Of a stretch of DNA of 32,995 nucleotides, positions 1 through 15,000 are shown one piece after another. The translations under genes and the position numbers were made by a program. The notes under the pieces were generated by a model. The model had not been told where the DNA came from and searched no databases. It was given only the letters and a program-made list of their open reading frames with translations. This stretch comes from Opitutia bacterium (GTDB taxonomy: Bacteria; Verrucomicrobiota; Verrucomicrobiia; Opitutales; UBA953). The DNA lies in assembly GCA_003569165.1 (NCBI GenBank), contig BGOI01000014.1, positions 1 through 32,995 on the forward strand, read 5' to 3'. The first letter of the stretch is position 1. Every line of letters starts with the position of its first letter.

Positions 1-3000
1 GGTCTCACCACCCATGCGACCGCCGGCGCTCCGGTGATTTCCAACGGAACTGGGTCCTCTGGTGTCACCGTCAACATCGCCTCGGGTACGGACACCTTCG
101 GCGGTTCATCCAGGGCAACCTCTATCTCATCAAGGCCGGCGCGGGTACGTTGCGCCTCACGGGCGCGAATACGAACAGCAGCACCGGTGTCAGTGAAGGG
201 ATCCTGGAAATCGGGCAGGGCGGTTCCATGCTCAATGTCGATGTCGGCGGCGGCGTCCTTTCCTTCAACCGTCCGGACAGCTTCACGCGTTCCTCCGATA
301 CTTCTGGCTCGGGCTCGGTGACCATCCTCGGCGGCGGTAACATGACGCTGACGGGTACCTTCAATCACAATGGTGGCACGAACGTCGCCTCTGGCCAGAT
401 TCTCACCCTCGGTAACGGTGGTTCCATCGGTGGTGCCGGCGTCCTCACGGTCGACGGTTCCCTCAAGGTCAACAACACCGGCTCGGCTTCGATCGGCGCC
501 ACCATCGGCGGCTCGGCAGCCTCTCCGTCGATGCGGGTATCCTCGTCCTCACGGGCTCCAATGTCTATCAGGGGACGACCACGGTCGCTTCCGGGGCCAC
601 CCTGCAGGTCGGCAACGCCGGCACCGTCGGCGCCCTGCCTCCGTCCGCAGTCGTCATCAACAACGGCACCCTCGTCATCAGCCGCTCGGGCAGCCTGACC
701 TTCGCCAACCGCGTCAACGGCTCCGGCGACTTCGTCAGCCGCATGGCCGCCGGCGGCACGCTCACCCTCTCGGGCAGCAATGGCTACTCCGGCGCCACGC
801 GCGTCGAGAACGGCACCCTTGTCATCGGCTCCGCCGCCGCCTGGGCCAGCTCCAATTCCGTCGTCCTCGGCAGCGCCGGCAACTCCGCTACACTCGAGCT
901 CAACGGCCTCAGCAAGTCCTTCGCCAGCCTCACGACCGCCGGCACGGCGGGCAATCAGACCGTGCGCAACAGCGCGGTCGGCACCGCCACGCTTACCTTC
1001 TCCAGCGCGGGTACCGTCTCCTTCGGCGGCTCGTTCGTCGAGAACTTTGCCAACACCAAGATCGCCATCGGCTACTCCGGCGGCGGCACGCTGGCCTTCG
1101 GCAGCACCAATACCTACACCGGCGGCACCGTCATCTCGAACGGCACCGCGCAGCTCGGCGCCAACGACGCTTTCTCGGTCGGCGCGCTCACCCTTGGCGG
1201 CAGTGGAACCGTCGGCATCCTCGACCTCGGCGGCTTCAACCAGACCGTGTCCGCCCTCACCGTCGGCGTCGGCGCCACGGCCGCCAGCCAGCTCATCGGT
1301 AACAGCAGCACCTCGGCCGATTCCATCCTGACCTACGCCGGCGGCACCACGTCGCTCGGCCTGACGATCCAGGACGCCCTCGGCTCCGGCACGCGCAAGA
1401 CCAGCCTCGCCTTCCCCTCCGCCGGCATCGTGACGATCCTCGGCGCCAACACCTACACCGGTGCCACCACCATCAGCGCCTCGACGACCGTCCAGGTCGG
1501 TAGCTACGGCACCGTCGGCGCCATCGGCCGCGGTCCGATCGCCAACGCGGGCTCCCTCGTCTTCGCCCGCACCGACACCTACGTCATGCCGCGGGCAACA
1601 TCGTGACCGGCAACGGCGCGGTCACCCTCGGTAGCACCGGCGCGGTCACCGTCTCCGCCCCAGGTCAGTTCAACACGAACGGCGTGCTCAATTTCGGCGA
1701 CGTCGCGGGTTCGACCGTCGTCTCGACGCTCGACCTCGCCAACGGCGGCGCAATCTTCGGCAGCCTCGTCGTCCGTAACCGCAATGCGGGCGCCGACAAC
1801 GTCATCACCATCGGCGCGGGCCAGACCTTCCGCGTCAACGGCGCCGTCACCATCGGCTACAACTCCGGCGCCACGACCGTCACGCGCGTCGTCATGAACG
1901 GCGGCGGTAATTTCCTGATCGGCAGCGTCGGCAACTCCGCGCTCATCAATGTCCAGTTGGGCGGCAACATCACGAGTGGTGTCACCAACCGCGCGGTCCT
2001 AGACCTGACCGGCCTCAGTTCCTTCTACGCCGGCCTCGCGGGCGGCTCCTTCCGCGTCGGCGACTTGACCAACTCCGGCGGCGGCGCTGGCGGCGGCGCG
2101 GGTTCCGTGCTCCTCCTCGCCCCGACGAGCACCATTGTCGCGGCCAACTTCCTGATGGACGCACCGGTCAGCGGCGTCGTTCAGACGGCCCTCCTCGGTA
2201 CGGGCGTCAACACCTTTAACGTCAACACCCTCAGTGTTGCCGAGGATCGCTCCAGCGGCCTCTTCAGCTTCAACCACGCCACTCTCGGCACCCTTGTGCT
2301 CCGCAATCGCGCCGGCACGGGCCGTGCTGCCATCACCGTCGGATACATGAGTGGGTATACGGGCTCCACCCCGACGGCCACCATGGACCTGTCCGGCCAC
2401 ACCGTCGACATCCTTGCCAGCACCCTCCGCATCGGCGGCCGCACCGGCGTCGGCGGGTCGAATAATACCGCCTCGTTCACGATGAGCGCGGGTACCCTGG
2501 ACGTGACCTCCGTGCTCGTCGGCGACCGCCGCAATACCGGTACCGACTCCGCGACCTATTCGATCACCGGCACCACCACCGGCACGCTGACGATTACGGG
2601 CGGCGTCGCGAATATCGGCACGACCGGCCTGAACATCGCGCAGAGCCTCTCGACCAACGTCAGCAACACCTCGGTCGGTACCGTCGCCATCTCCGGCGGC
2701 AACGTGACTATCCTCGGTCCCGTCACCCTCGGCAGCTCGACCAACGTCAACGGCACAGCTAACGCCTCGTTGCTCATCACCGGCGGTACGGTCGATGTCC
2801 GCAACTCGATCACCAAGGGCGCGGGCAACGGTTTCGCCTCGGTCACCTCGACCCTGCGCCTCGCGAATGGCTCGCTGGATCTCAACGGCTTCTCGATCGG
2901 CACGTCCGCCCGTCCGATCAACAACATCCAACTCGAGTCGGGCACGCTTCGCAACGTCGCTGAAATCAACGGCGGCGGCGCTCTCTCCAAGACCACGACG

Positions 3001-6000
3001 GGCACCTTGATCCTCGAGGGAACCCACGGTTTCACGGGGGCCTTCACCATCGCGGACGGCACGCTCCAAGTCGGCACGGGCTTGGACTCCGGCACGCTCG
3101 GCCTGGGCGCGGTCGTCAATAACACGGTGCTTATCTTCAATCGCGCTGGCACCTACGCCGCCGCGAATGCCATCTCCGGCCCGGGCACCCTCACGCTCAA
3201 CGGCACCGGGACCATCGTGCTCACGGGCGCGAGCAGTTATACCGGCCTCACGACGGTCTCCTCCGGCCTCCTAGCTGTCGGCCACTCGACCGCCCTCGGC
3301 AATACGACCGGCGGCACCCTCGTCGCGAACGGCGCGGCCCTCGAGCTGCGCGGCGGTATCGCCGTCGCCGATGAAGCCCTCGCCGTCACCGGCACGGGTA
3401 TCGGTTCCACCGGTGCGCTCCGCAACCTCAGCGGCGTCAATTCCTTCGGCGGTACGGTCACCCTTGGTGGGGCTACGCTGTTCCAGTCCGACGCCGGCAC
3501 GCTCACCTTGGGCGGTACGCTCGCAGCGGATACGCACGTCGTCACCTTCGACGGTGCGGGCAACCTCGTCGTCAGCGGGGCCCTCACCGGCACCTCGGCC
3601 AGCCTGGTCAAGAACGGCGCGGGCAAGCTCACGCTCTCGGGCGCGAACACCTTTGACGGTGCCATCGCCGTCAACGTCGGCACGCTCCGCGTCTCGAACG
3701 CAGGCGCGCTCGGCACCGCAGCCGGTGCCACGACCGTCGCCTCGGGCGCGGCCCTCGAACTCTTCGGCCTCGCGTCCATCGCTGCCGAGGACTGTCGGTC
3801 ACTGGCACGGGCGTCGGTGGCACCGGCGCGCTGCGTAATCTCAGCGGTAACAACTCCTTCAATGGTCTCATCACCCTCGCAGGATCGACGTTGATCCAGT
3901 CCGACGCCGGCACGCTGTTCCTCGCTGGTACGACCGCGATTGTCGCCGGGGCGAACGCCCTCACGGTGGGCGGCGCGAGCAACGTCCTGATTTCCGGTAC
4001 CATCGATGGCGTCGGTGCGAGCCTGACCAAGGTCGGGGCTGGTACGCTCTTCCTCTCGGGCGTCAATACTTACGATAGCGGCACCACCGTCACCGCGGGC
4101 ACCTTGTCGCTCGGTGCGAGCGGCGTCCTCAACGACACCTCTCTCCTCACTGTCAATGGCGGCACGTTCAACGTGACGACCTTCGATGAGACCGTGGACC
4201 GCGTCGTTCTCACGTCCGGCACGATCTCCGGAACTTCCGGTAAGCTGACCTCGACCCAGCCCTTCGACCTCCAGGCGGGCACGGTCTCGGCCATCCTCGC
4301 GGGCGTCAATGTCGTCAAGTCCACCTCGGGCCTCGTTACGCTCTCGGGCGCCAATAGCTTCACCGGCCAACTCCAGGTCAATGCCGGCACCGTGGCCATC
4401 AGCGCGGGCGCCAACCTCGGCGCAGGCTCCGTCGTCGTCGACGGCGGCACGCTCTCCTATGTCTCCGTCGGTACCCAAGCGGTTCCGGTCAGCACCTCGG
4501 CGGCGCAGAACATCAGCGTCGGCGCCACCGGCGCGACCGTCAACGTCGCCAACCGCTTCGCGACCCTGAATCTCGCTGGCACCGTCGGCTCGACGGGCGC
4601 GGCTAACCTGACCAAGACCGGCCTCGGCAAGATTGCCATCGCCGGACCGGTCAACCTCAACGGTGGCGTCGTCACCGTCTCGCAGGGCACCCTCGGCGCT
4701 GGCTTCACAACGGGCGGGGTCTCCGCGCTCAACGTCGCCAGCGGCGCGACGCTCAACCTCTTCGACGGCACGGTGGCTCCGCTCGGCTCGACGATCCTCA
4801 GCCTGACCACCGGCTCCGCCCTCGGCTTCGACCTCGGCCTCGTCGCCGGTTCCAACGACTCCATCGTCGTCGACGCCGCCTCCGTGATCGGCGGCTCGGT
4901 CAAGCTCAACCTCAACGGGCTCGGTGCCGTCAGCGCCGGTTCGTACACGCTCCTGAGCGCCGCCGGCGGCCTCAATCTCACGAATTGGATTCTCGGCAGC
5001 GCTCCGGCTGGGTTGAACTACAAGTTCGACACCACGTCCTCCGGCGGCACCGCGTTGATGCTCAACGCGAGCCCGATCACCAACCGTTACTTCAACGGCG
5101 TCACCGGCGCCTCCTGGAATACCGCGGGTTCCTGGTCCACCGACCTCGCCGGCACCACGCCCGCGACTTCCGTCCCGTCGCTCACCGACACCCTCATCTT
5201 CAGCACCGCCAACGCGGTCGGTCCGACCGTCGCGACCACCCTCAACGCGGCCCTGACGGTGGACAGTCTCATCTTCACGTCGACGCCGAGCGGTGTCACT
5301 GCCTTCACCGTCGCTCCAGGTATCGGTGGCGCGCTCTCCGTCTATCCGGGCAGCTCCAACAACGGCATTGAAGTCCAGTCCAACGCCGGCGTCATCACGA
5401 TCTCCGCTCCGCTCACCACCCTCGGCGTCCAGGCTTGGACGGTCGACGGCACGGGCCTCAACGGCTCCTCGCTGACCCTCTCGGGTGGCGTGACTTACAC
5501 CGCCCCGGTCACCAAAGCCGGCGCTGGCACGCTCACGCTTTCGGGCGCGGGCACGGGCGCGGGCGGACTCAACATCGAGCTCGGCACCGTCAACATCGGC
5601 TCCGCCTCGGCCTTCGGTACCGGACCGCTCTTCTTCGGCTCTGGCATCACCCTCAACAACACCTCGGGCGTGGCCCTGGCCAACACGGGCGCCAACACCC
5701 TCGAGTGGAATGCCGGTTTCACCTTCACCGGCTCGAATTCCTATGACCTTGGCGCGGGTGCCGTGGCCCTCAAGGATTTCCCTGCTCTGACCGTCTCCGC
5801 CAACACCTTGACTGTCGGTGGCGCCATCGGCGACGCCGCTCAGGGCTTCGTGCTCACCAAGTTGGGCGCAGGTAACCTCGTCCTCAACGGCGTGAATTCC
5901 TTCGGGGGCGCGGGTCGCACCGTCGACGTCCAAGGCGGCCTGCTGACCATCAACTCCGACGCGGCCCTGGGCCATGCCGGCAACTCCGTCACCCTTGCTG

Positions 6001-9000
6001 TCAATGGCGGCGGGGCCACCACTGGCCTCAATGTCACCGGAACCTTCTCCACCAGTCGCGTCATCAACCTCAACGCCGCCGCGAACGGATTGGGCGTGCA
6101 GTTGGGCCAGACGCTCACCCTCGCGACCCCCTTCATCTTCTCGGCGCTGACGAATAACCTGACCAAGAACGGCTCCGGTAAACTCATCCTCTCCTCGGCC
6201 AACCCCGGTTGGACGGGCGGTCTGACCATCAACTCCGGCGTCGTCCGCCTCAATAACGCCCTCTCCGCGGGCACCGGCCCGATTTCGATCTCGCCGACCA
6301 CGAACGCCATCGGCACGGCCCTCCAGCTCGCTGGCGGCTTCGAGCTCACCAACGCCATCACCCTCCAGGGTAACGCGGGCCAGCTCCAGGGTGGCGTCAA
6401 CTTCGGCGGCCAGCTCCAGAGCGTCACCGGCGTAAACACCGTCTCCGGCCTTCTGACGTTGCCCTTCGACGCGGTCATCGGCGCCGATGCGGGTTCGACC
6501 CTCCGGATCTTCGGCGGCATCCTGAACGCCGGTCCCGCCAACAACGTGCTTCGACTCGTTGCCTCCGGTGACATCATCCTCGGTCAACTCGAGATGTCCG
6601 TCCCCGAGTCGTCCGCCATCCGATTCGGTCGGGTGGAGAAATTCGGCGCGGGCACCTTCCGGATCGCCGGCGCGAACGGCACTGAGGTCATCGACCAGGC
6701 CGGCACTGGGCTCGAGATCCGCCAGGGCACCGTGTTGGCCGATGGCAACGGCTCCTGGCGCTCCCGGGTTTTCCTGGACGTGGGCTCGACCCTTCGCCTC
6801 GACAACACGTCCGTCAACCTGGCCAACGGCCGTTTCAGCAATTCCCAGCAGAATAACTACAAGAACATCTCGTTCCGTGGCGGCAACCTGGACCTGATCG
6901 GTACCATCAACATCGCCGGTAATTCCACCGAGAATTTCGCCGACACCACGTTCCTCAAGGGCCTTTCCGTCGTCAGCCTCAAGGCGCAATCCAACTTGGC
7001 CGGCGCGGTCATCCTGACTTTCCGTGGCGCCGCCTGGGGAAATAACGCACCGGTGCAGACCGCCGCCGCTCCCGGCACCTCGATGCTCTTCCGCGGAGTC
7101 GGCATCGCGCCCGGCCCGGGTCGGGCCTCGATCAATTTCATCAACATTCCGACGCTTTCGGGCGAGAACGGCAACGCGCTAGCCTTGAACCGCGGTATCC
7201 TGCCGTGGGCCGTCGTCGACCTGAATTACTCGGGCGCCCATAACGCGAACCTTTCGTTCGCGACCCCTGGCGTCAACTCCGGCGTCAATTACCTCCGCTC
7301 GTTGGACATCGAGCGGGAGTATGAGATCAATCCGAGCCTCTTTGGCGGCACTGCCCAAGGCGTGACGACGAATTCGAACGTGCTGCTCACCGCGGCGAGC
7401 CCGGGTAACCTGGCTGTCGCGCTCAACACCCAACGCAACTCGCTCACCATCGAGGGCGGGGCCGGTCTGGCCATCGCCGATGGGGTGCAATTCAGCCTTC
7501 GCTCCGGCGGCATTCTCGTCCGCCCGGGCAGTATCTCCACCATCACCGGTGGCGTCATCAATCAGGTTGCCGCCAGCACCGCCGCCCTCCACGTCTGGGC
7601 TTTTGGTGACCTGACGATTTCCTCCGCCCTTGCCGGCGGCAACGGCGTCGGCAGCGGCAGCCCGTCGCTCATCAAGGCGGGGTCGGGCACGCTCACGATC
7701 AATCCTCCGACGTCGGCGGTCAACGGGCTCAACGGTCTGGGTGTGAACACCCTGAGCGGTCTCTTCATGCTCAACCAGGGCACCGTCAAGCTTGGCAGCC
7801 TCAACGCCATTCAGGCGAACAACTACTTCGCTGCCATCGGCGGCACCCTGGACCTCAACGGCAACTCCCAGCTCTTCTTCGGCAGCTTTACCGAGTCGAC
7901 GATTACCAACCAGGGCACCACGATCACCAGCACCAGCGGGCCCGGTCACCTGCTCATCAACGCCGACAACAGCGGACGCCAGTTCGCGGCCCGCCTGACC
8001 GGCAACGTCAGCCTGACCCGTTCCGGTCCGAACACCCTCAACCTCTGGGGTGTCAACAGCCACACCGGTTCCACGACCATCAACGGCGGCTTGACCGTGA
8101 TGTATGGCGACGCCGCCTTCACCGCCACCAGCGCGTTGAATATCAATTCCGCCAACCTCTACCTCGAGAATGCCAACAGCCTGACGGATAACCCGGATCG
8201 CATCAATGACGCGGCCGTGGTCAACCTGCGGGGCGGCCTGCTCGAGTTGCGCGGACGCCAGCAGTCGGCCAGCTCGGAGACCCTCGGTACCGTCAACCTC
8301 GTGGCCGGTGGTTCGCAGTTCATCGTCACCGCGGGCGATGGCTTCCAGGCCAGCTCGGTGCTCGCCATCAACAACCTCGTCCGCACCCCGGGCAGCGTCG
8401 TCAACTTCACCGCGGAATTGACCAACCGCATCACGCTCGGTGCCATCAATGGCGTCTCGACCACCGCTCCGGCCACGTTGACCAACGGCATCCTCGGCGG
8501 CTGGGCCGTCATGGGCACGCCTAACACGGGCACGCATCACTTCGCCTCCTACTCGCCCGTCTACGGCGTCGGTTCGATGGGCACCACGGGCTTCCCGGCT
8601 TACTCCAACGCCACGACCGACGCAGGCACCCTGCTGGCGGCGACGGCGACCTCGAACATCAGCCTCGACTCGGCCACTGCCTTCACGCACCCGGTCGCCA
8701 ACGACCTCACGCTCAACTCGCTGCGTTTCGCCAATCAGGCCACTCAGACCATCGCTCTCGCGGCTGGCAAGACCCTCACTGTGGGTACCGGTGGCCTGAT
8801 GTTCTTTAGCACCGCGCAACAGGTCCTCGGCGACGCCATCAATCAAGGTAGCCTCACTTCCGGCGGCGCCGAGCTCTTCGCCTACGCCCAAGGCGGAGCC
8901 TGGCACATCATCCGTACCAATATCGTCAACCCCTCCGCTGGCGTCGACATGGCCCTCGTCAAGAGCGGCCCCGGCACTTTCTGGATGGAAAACGCCAACA

Positions 9001-12000
9001 CCTATACCGGCGGTACCTTCATCAACAACGGCACCCTCGTGGTGACCCCAAATGGCGGTGGCGGCGTCATCCCGTTGGCGACGGATGTCACCAAGGGCTT
9101 GGTCGTCAACGGCTCATGGGCGAATGCTGGTCAGCTTCTGACTTATCGTAGCGGTGCCATCAATCCGGGTAACGAGGTCACCATTAATGACAACGGGTCC
9201 GTCATCCTCTCCGGTGATAACACCCTCCGCAAGGTGACGTTCAACAACCGCGGTTCCAACGGTACCGGTTACATCCGCACCTTCGCCAATAACCAAGTCA
9301 GCGGCGCCGGCTCCCGCGGCGTCCTGACGATCGGTGTCGGCGGACTTTTCGCCACGTCGGCTAACGTCACCACCACCTCCTTCATCGAAGGTCGTGTCGA
9401 CTTCGGCGCCTCCCCCAACTTCATCGATGTCGCCCCGGTCTCCGGCGGTGGATTCGCCAACGTCGACCCCTTCCGCCCAGCGTTCGCCCTCCAAGGTGTT
9501 GTCGGCTCGACCGGCGGCATCACCAAGACGGGCAACGGCGTGCTCGATTTCCGCGCCCAGAACGTCTTCACCAGCGAGTTCCTCGTCGCCGCCGGCGGTA
9601 TCCGCACGGGCGTCGCCAACGCCGGCTCCCGTTTCTCGACGCTGAACCTCGGCGGCGGCACGCGCCTCGACCTCAACAACCTCGCCACCACCTGGGGCGG
9701 GCTGACCGGCTCCGGCGACATCTTCAGCTCGTTCGGCACCCCGACCCTCAATGTGGGCTTCAACAACGCGGACACGACCTTCGCCGGTCGCTTCATGCGC
9801 TTCAACGACGCCGCCTTCGGCCAGATCAACAAGATCGGCACAGGCAAACTGACGTTGTCCTCGGTGCAGCCGACCACGGGCTCCTTCGGCGCCATCTCGG
9901 TCAGCGGCGGCACGCTCGCCTACGCTGGCGCTGGTCGGGCCTTCGTGTCCTCCGCCACGGCAAACTCGATCTTCAACGTCAATACCGGCGGCCTCCTCCA
10001 GCTCGACAACTCGGTCACCAATCTCAGCAACCGCCTCGGCACCGCCGCCGGCGGCACGGTCAACATGCAGGGCGGTCGCCTCCTCATCGGCGGTTCCGCC
10101 GCGGGTGCGACCACCGAAGGCATCGCGAACCTCTCCGCCCTCAACGGCGGCGGGCGCATCGAGCTCTCGGCCAACGCCGCGCAGGGTATGTCGCTCAATG
10201 TCACCACGCTGACCTACGCGAACGCCTCGCTCAGCGCCTCGACGACTCTCAACTCGACGAGGGTGACTGTCCCGAGCACCGTGGGCCTCATCCCGGGCAT
10301 GCTCGTCACGGGTGCCGGTATCAATGCCAACACGACGATTGCCAGCATCCTCGACGGTACGACGATCTTCCTGAGCGCCAACGCCACCGTCACCGGCGTG
10401 GCCACGCTCAATGCGGTTCAGACCAACGGCTCCCTCGTCATCGCTGGCCTCAGTGAGCTCACAGGCAACGGCCTGGCCAACCTCGCCATCACGAACGCTG
10501 GCTTCTCGGCGGGGCAGGGCGTCGGCGCCAATGCCAGCTTCACTAAGGCCGTCCGCGGCGATATCCTCGCCGATGCCTCCGCCACGGGCGTGGGCACGGG
10601 GTTCCTGACCATCGACAGCGTCACGGGCAACGGGCGGGCCCTCGACGCCACCACCGAGACGCGCATCCTGGCCAACACGCTGGGCGGCACGTTCAATGCC
10701 CGGCTTACCGGCGCGACCACCCTCACCGCGCCGACGACCGTCAATACCCTGACTACCAGCGGCACGGCCTCGGTCGTCTCGGGTCTCGCGTCGAGTGTCT
10801 TCGGCAAATACGGCCCCTCGGGCGAGCTGCTCTCGCTGACCCTCGCCAATGCCGCGGGCCTCCTCGTCAAGGATGGCACGACGACCTTCAACATGGGTAC
10901 GCTCGTCGGTCCTGCGACCGGCTCAGCCTACTTCCACGTCCTGCCGGGCGCCACGCTCGCCGTGAACGCCTCGCTGCTTCCGGCTGCGACGGGCGGTTTC
11001 GTCCTGGATAACGGTGGCACCATGGTGCTCGGTGAACGCACCGGGTTCTTCACCGGCACGGTCGCCATCAACAACGGGACGCTGCGCCTGAATTCTGGGC
11101 TGGATAACACGTTGGCCATCTCGGCCACGGCTGGCCCGATGGGCTTACCCTTCGTCACGCTCAACGGGACGGGCGCCGTCCTCGATCTTGGCGCGAAGAA
11201 CCAGACGGTCCGCGGCCTCTCCAGCTCGAACCCGCTGCCCGGCATGGGCGGCACGGTCACTGGCCTGACCGGCGCGGTCTTCACCACGACCGACAACAGC
11301 ACCTTCGGGGGCAGACTCACCGGCGGCCTCAGCTTCGTGCGCTCGGGCAACACCACGACCACGCTGACCTCGGCCAGCGATTACACCGGTGCGACCGTGG
11401 TCCGCGGCGGCACGCTCGAACTCCGTGACTCTGGTTCGCTCGCCAGCACGGCTGGCCTGCGTCTCGCGCAGGGTACGCTCCTCCTCAATAACTTCGGTCT
11501 CAACCCGGTTGACAGCCCGGTCCGGATCGCGGCGGCCAACGCCGTCACGCTTGCCGGCGGCACCTTGACCTTCATCGGGGGTGGCTCGGTCGACAATCTG
11601 CTGACCATTGATCGCATCAACATCGAGAGCGGGAGTGTCCAAATCAACTCCAACCCCTACATCAGCATGGGGGCGACCAACCAGATTAACATCGGCAACC
11701 TCGTTGTCGCCTCGGCGGGCGTGCGTCCGATGGTGAACTTCAATGGCTGGACCACGCTGAATAACGGCGGGATCAACACCCTTGGCGGCCAGGGCCTCAC
11801 CCAGAACTCCAACATCCTCCTCACGCAGCTCAACAGCGCTCCGTTTGGCACCGCCAGCCTTGTCAATGGGCTCATCGGTGGCTGGGCAGTCGCGGATGGT
11901 TCGACCTTCGCCACTTACAGCGCCACCTTCGGAGTCGTCGCCATGGGCCAGCAGTACGCCTTGGGCAACGGCTACCCCGCCACCAATTTCACCGGTTACG

Positions 12001-15000
12001 ACATCAACGCGACCGTCGTCACGGGTAATTACAATGATGGTGCGACGGTTCGCACCATCACGGGCCCCCATTCGGCCAACAGCTGGCGTCTTTCCGCCGG
12101 CGCCAACCAGGATTTCACGTTCGTCAACGCCCCGATCACCCTCGGCGTGGGTATCATCACGAACAACGGCAGCACGATCACCCTGCAGGGCGACACCTCA
12201 GTCAGCTCGCTCACCGCGGCGGGTTCGGACCTGTATGTCTACACGAACCAGGGCACGATGAACCTCAACATGACGCTCACCGGCGCCATGAACTTCGTGA
12301 AGTCTGGCGGCGGCACGCTGGCCCTCCGTACTCCCTCCAGCCCGGTCTCCAACGACTTCCTGGGCACGACTTTCGTCAATCAGGGCACTCTGAATCTCAA
12401 CGCGCCTCCCGGCGGCTACGTTCTGATCCCTGGGGACATCGTCGTGTCCGGCTGGGGCAGCGGCACCAACACCACGGTGGCCATGTTGAACAACCAGAGT
12501 CAGATCGCCGCGACCTCCAGCATCTCTCTGCTGGGCGGCGCCAACCTGAATCTCGTCGGGACCAACACCTTGAATGCCGTACTCTTCGACAACGAAGGGG
12601 GCATGTCCAACCCGACCCTGGCGACCGCCGTCAAGCTGACGCTGACCGCCGCCAACGCCGTCACAGCGACCAATCAGTCGCCCGTCTCCGTCCCAGTCAT
12701 CTCCGGGACTTCCCTCGAATTCAGCGCCACCCACCCCGTGCTCACCGTCCATGCCGGCTTGGCGGCCACGGGTCTCGTCATCAGCGCCCCAATTCTGCAG
12801 AGCGCTGGTATGCAGTCCTTGACCAAGCAGGGCACGGGCGTGCTGGCTATGAGTGGGGCGAGCACCTTCAATTCGTTCTTCAATCTCAACGCCGGCGCGT
12901 TGATGCTCGGCACTGATACCGTCCTCCTCCTCGGGGCCATCACCAGTGGCCCGGTCGGTCGCGGCGACCTGCGGGTCGGCGCGGGCACCTCGTTGCTCAG
13001 CGACGGCACGGTCCGTACGATCGCCAACCCGGTCACGGTGAACGGCGACTTCGCCTTCGGTGGCTCGGGCGCGGGTGCGGGCGTCATCCTGGCCGGCAAG
13101 GTCAGTCTTGGGGCGGCCATGCGCACCATCGGGGTCACGAACTACGGCGTCACGGCCACGCTCAACGGCGGACTGCTGACCGACCTCCTCGATCGCTCCA
13201 CGGCCTTGACCAAGACCGGCAATGGGGTCCTCCTGCTGGGCGTTCCCTCGACGCAGGCCGACCTCAAGGGGGCGGGCGTCACGGTGTCCGGCGGCGTCAT
13301 CCGCTGGGCGAACAACGACAGCCTTCCTCCGGACACGTTCCTCACGGCCGGCGTCGCCTCGGGCTTCGACCTGGCGGGCTTCAACCAGATCACCCACCGG
13401 ATCTTGGGCACGGGCTTCTTCACTAACTCCTCGACCCTCACCCCGAGCACCTTGACGGTCGGCGGCGACAACGCGTCATTCACCTTCAGCGGGGCCCTCA
13501 CGGACAACCTCGCCGGCGGTGGGCAGGCCCTCAACCTGACCAAGACGGGCTCGGGTGTTCTGGCCTTCGGCGCGGTGAATAATTACGCCGGTCTCACCGA
13601 CATCCGGGCCGGTCGTCTCGACATCACCAACATCGGTTCCTTCGGCCTCGGTCCGGTGAACATCGAGACTGGTGCAGAGCTCCGTATGGATCGCACGGGC
13701 ACCCTGAATTTCCCGAATGAATTGAGCGGGTCGGGCTTCGTGCGCTCCGTCGGCTCCGGCATCACCATCCTCACCGCCGCCAACTCTGGCTTCACGGGTC
13801 GTTTCCTCGTCGACAATGGTATCCTGCAGGTCGGCGATGGCACCCTAGCCGGTGACACCGGCGATCTCGGTAGCGCCAACAAGGTCGTTGTGACCACTCC
13901 CGGACAGTTGCGCTTTAACTACACCGTCGACTATCAGCTGTTCCGTCCCATCGAGGGCACGGGCGATGTCGTCCAGCAAAGCCGGATGACCTTGGACCTG
14001 GCGACCGCTAGCAGCGCCTTCAGCGGCAGGGCCGTTGTCAACAACGGCATCATGACGGCCTCGGCTGTCTCGGCGCTGGCCGCCTCGACGGGTATCGTGG
14101 TCAACCTCGGCACATATTATGATACCATCAGCAGCACTTATCTCCCGGGCAGCTTCTTCAAGGTCATCGGCAATGATTCAGTGGGCACCGTTTCCTACGG
14201 CGTCCCGCTCACGCTCAATGGCGGTACCGCCGACGCGTTGACTCAGACCGCTTACCTCGGAGCGATCACGCTCAACGGCGGCGAGTTGACCAGCGACTTG
14301 GTGTCCCCGGCCGTCTCTGGTTCCTGGGTCTTCCTGGGTAATGTCACCGCGTCGGCTGATTCCACAATCTCCGCGGAGAACATCAACGTGGGTCTCACCA
14401 GCGCCTCGCGCGACTTCAACGTCGCCACGGGTAAGGTGCTGACCTTCTCGGGTTCCTACGCCGACGCGGTTCCGGTTACGGGTACCTCGAGCCTCTCGAA
14501 GTCTGGCGCGGGCACGCTCGTCCTGAGCGGCTCCGCCAAGACCTACACGGGCACGAACACGGTGACGGGTGGCTTCCTGAAGTTCGCCGACGCGGCCCAG
14601 CTGGGCGCCTCGTCCGCCTCGGTCCACGCGAATCTTATCTTCAACGGCGGCGCAATCGAGTTCACCGGCGGCGGCTTCGGCCGTAAGTTCCTCGTCAAGG
14701 ACGGCGGTGCGGGCTTCCACGCCACCAGCGCTGTGAACCCGCTGCTCGTCAACGGTGCCGACCAGATCGACTTCGATGACACCGTGCCGGCCACGGCGAC
14801 CAGTCGTCCGCTGACGCTCTCGGGTACGAGCATCTTGGATAATACCTTCAGCGCTGGCCTCTTGCAGGGTGGCGATGCGGCCCAGGCCTTCTCCTCCATC
14901 GTGAAGAACGGCGTCGGCCAGTGGATCATCGACGGCTTGGGCAGCACGCTCGCCCCGAATGCCGAAGTGAACGTCAACGGAGGCCTCCTCGGCTTCTACT

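Noticed and set aside
1580-1610. Programmed frameshift in the giant gene
   Set aside because: No slippery heptamer or downstream structure is shared by the six shift points, all look like single-base losses, and the same kind of loss occurs in unrelated genes.
3237-6989. Very long open frame on the minus strand (1,250 codons) opposite the giant gene
   Set aside because: It lies wholly inside the repeat-rich giant gene, its product is an uneven Arg/Glu/Asp/Gly mixture with no domain, and it mirrors the GC-biased third positions of the real frame. Other minus-strand frames there (1999-3069, 7179-8906, 12198-13397) are rejected for the same reason.
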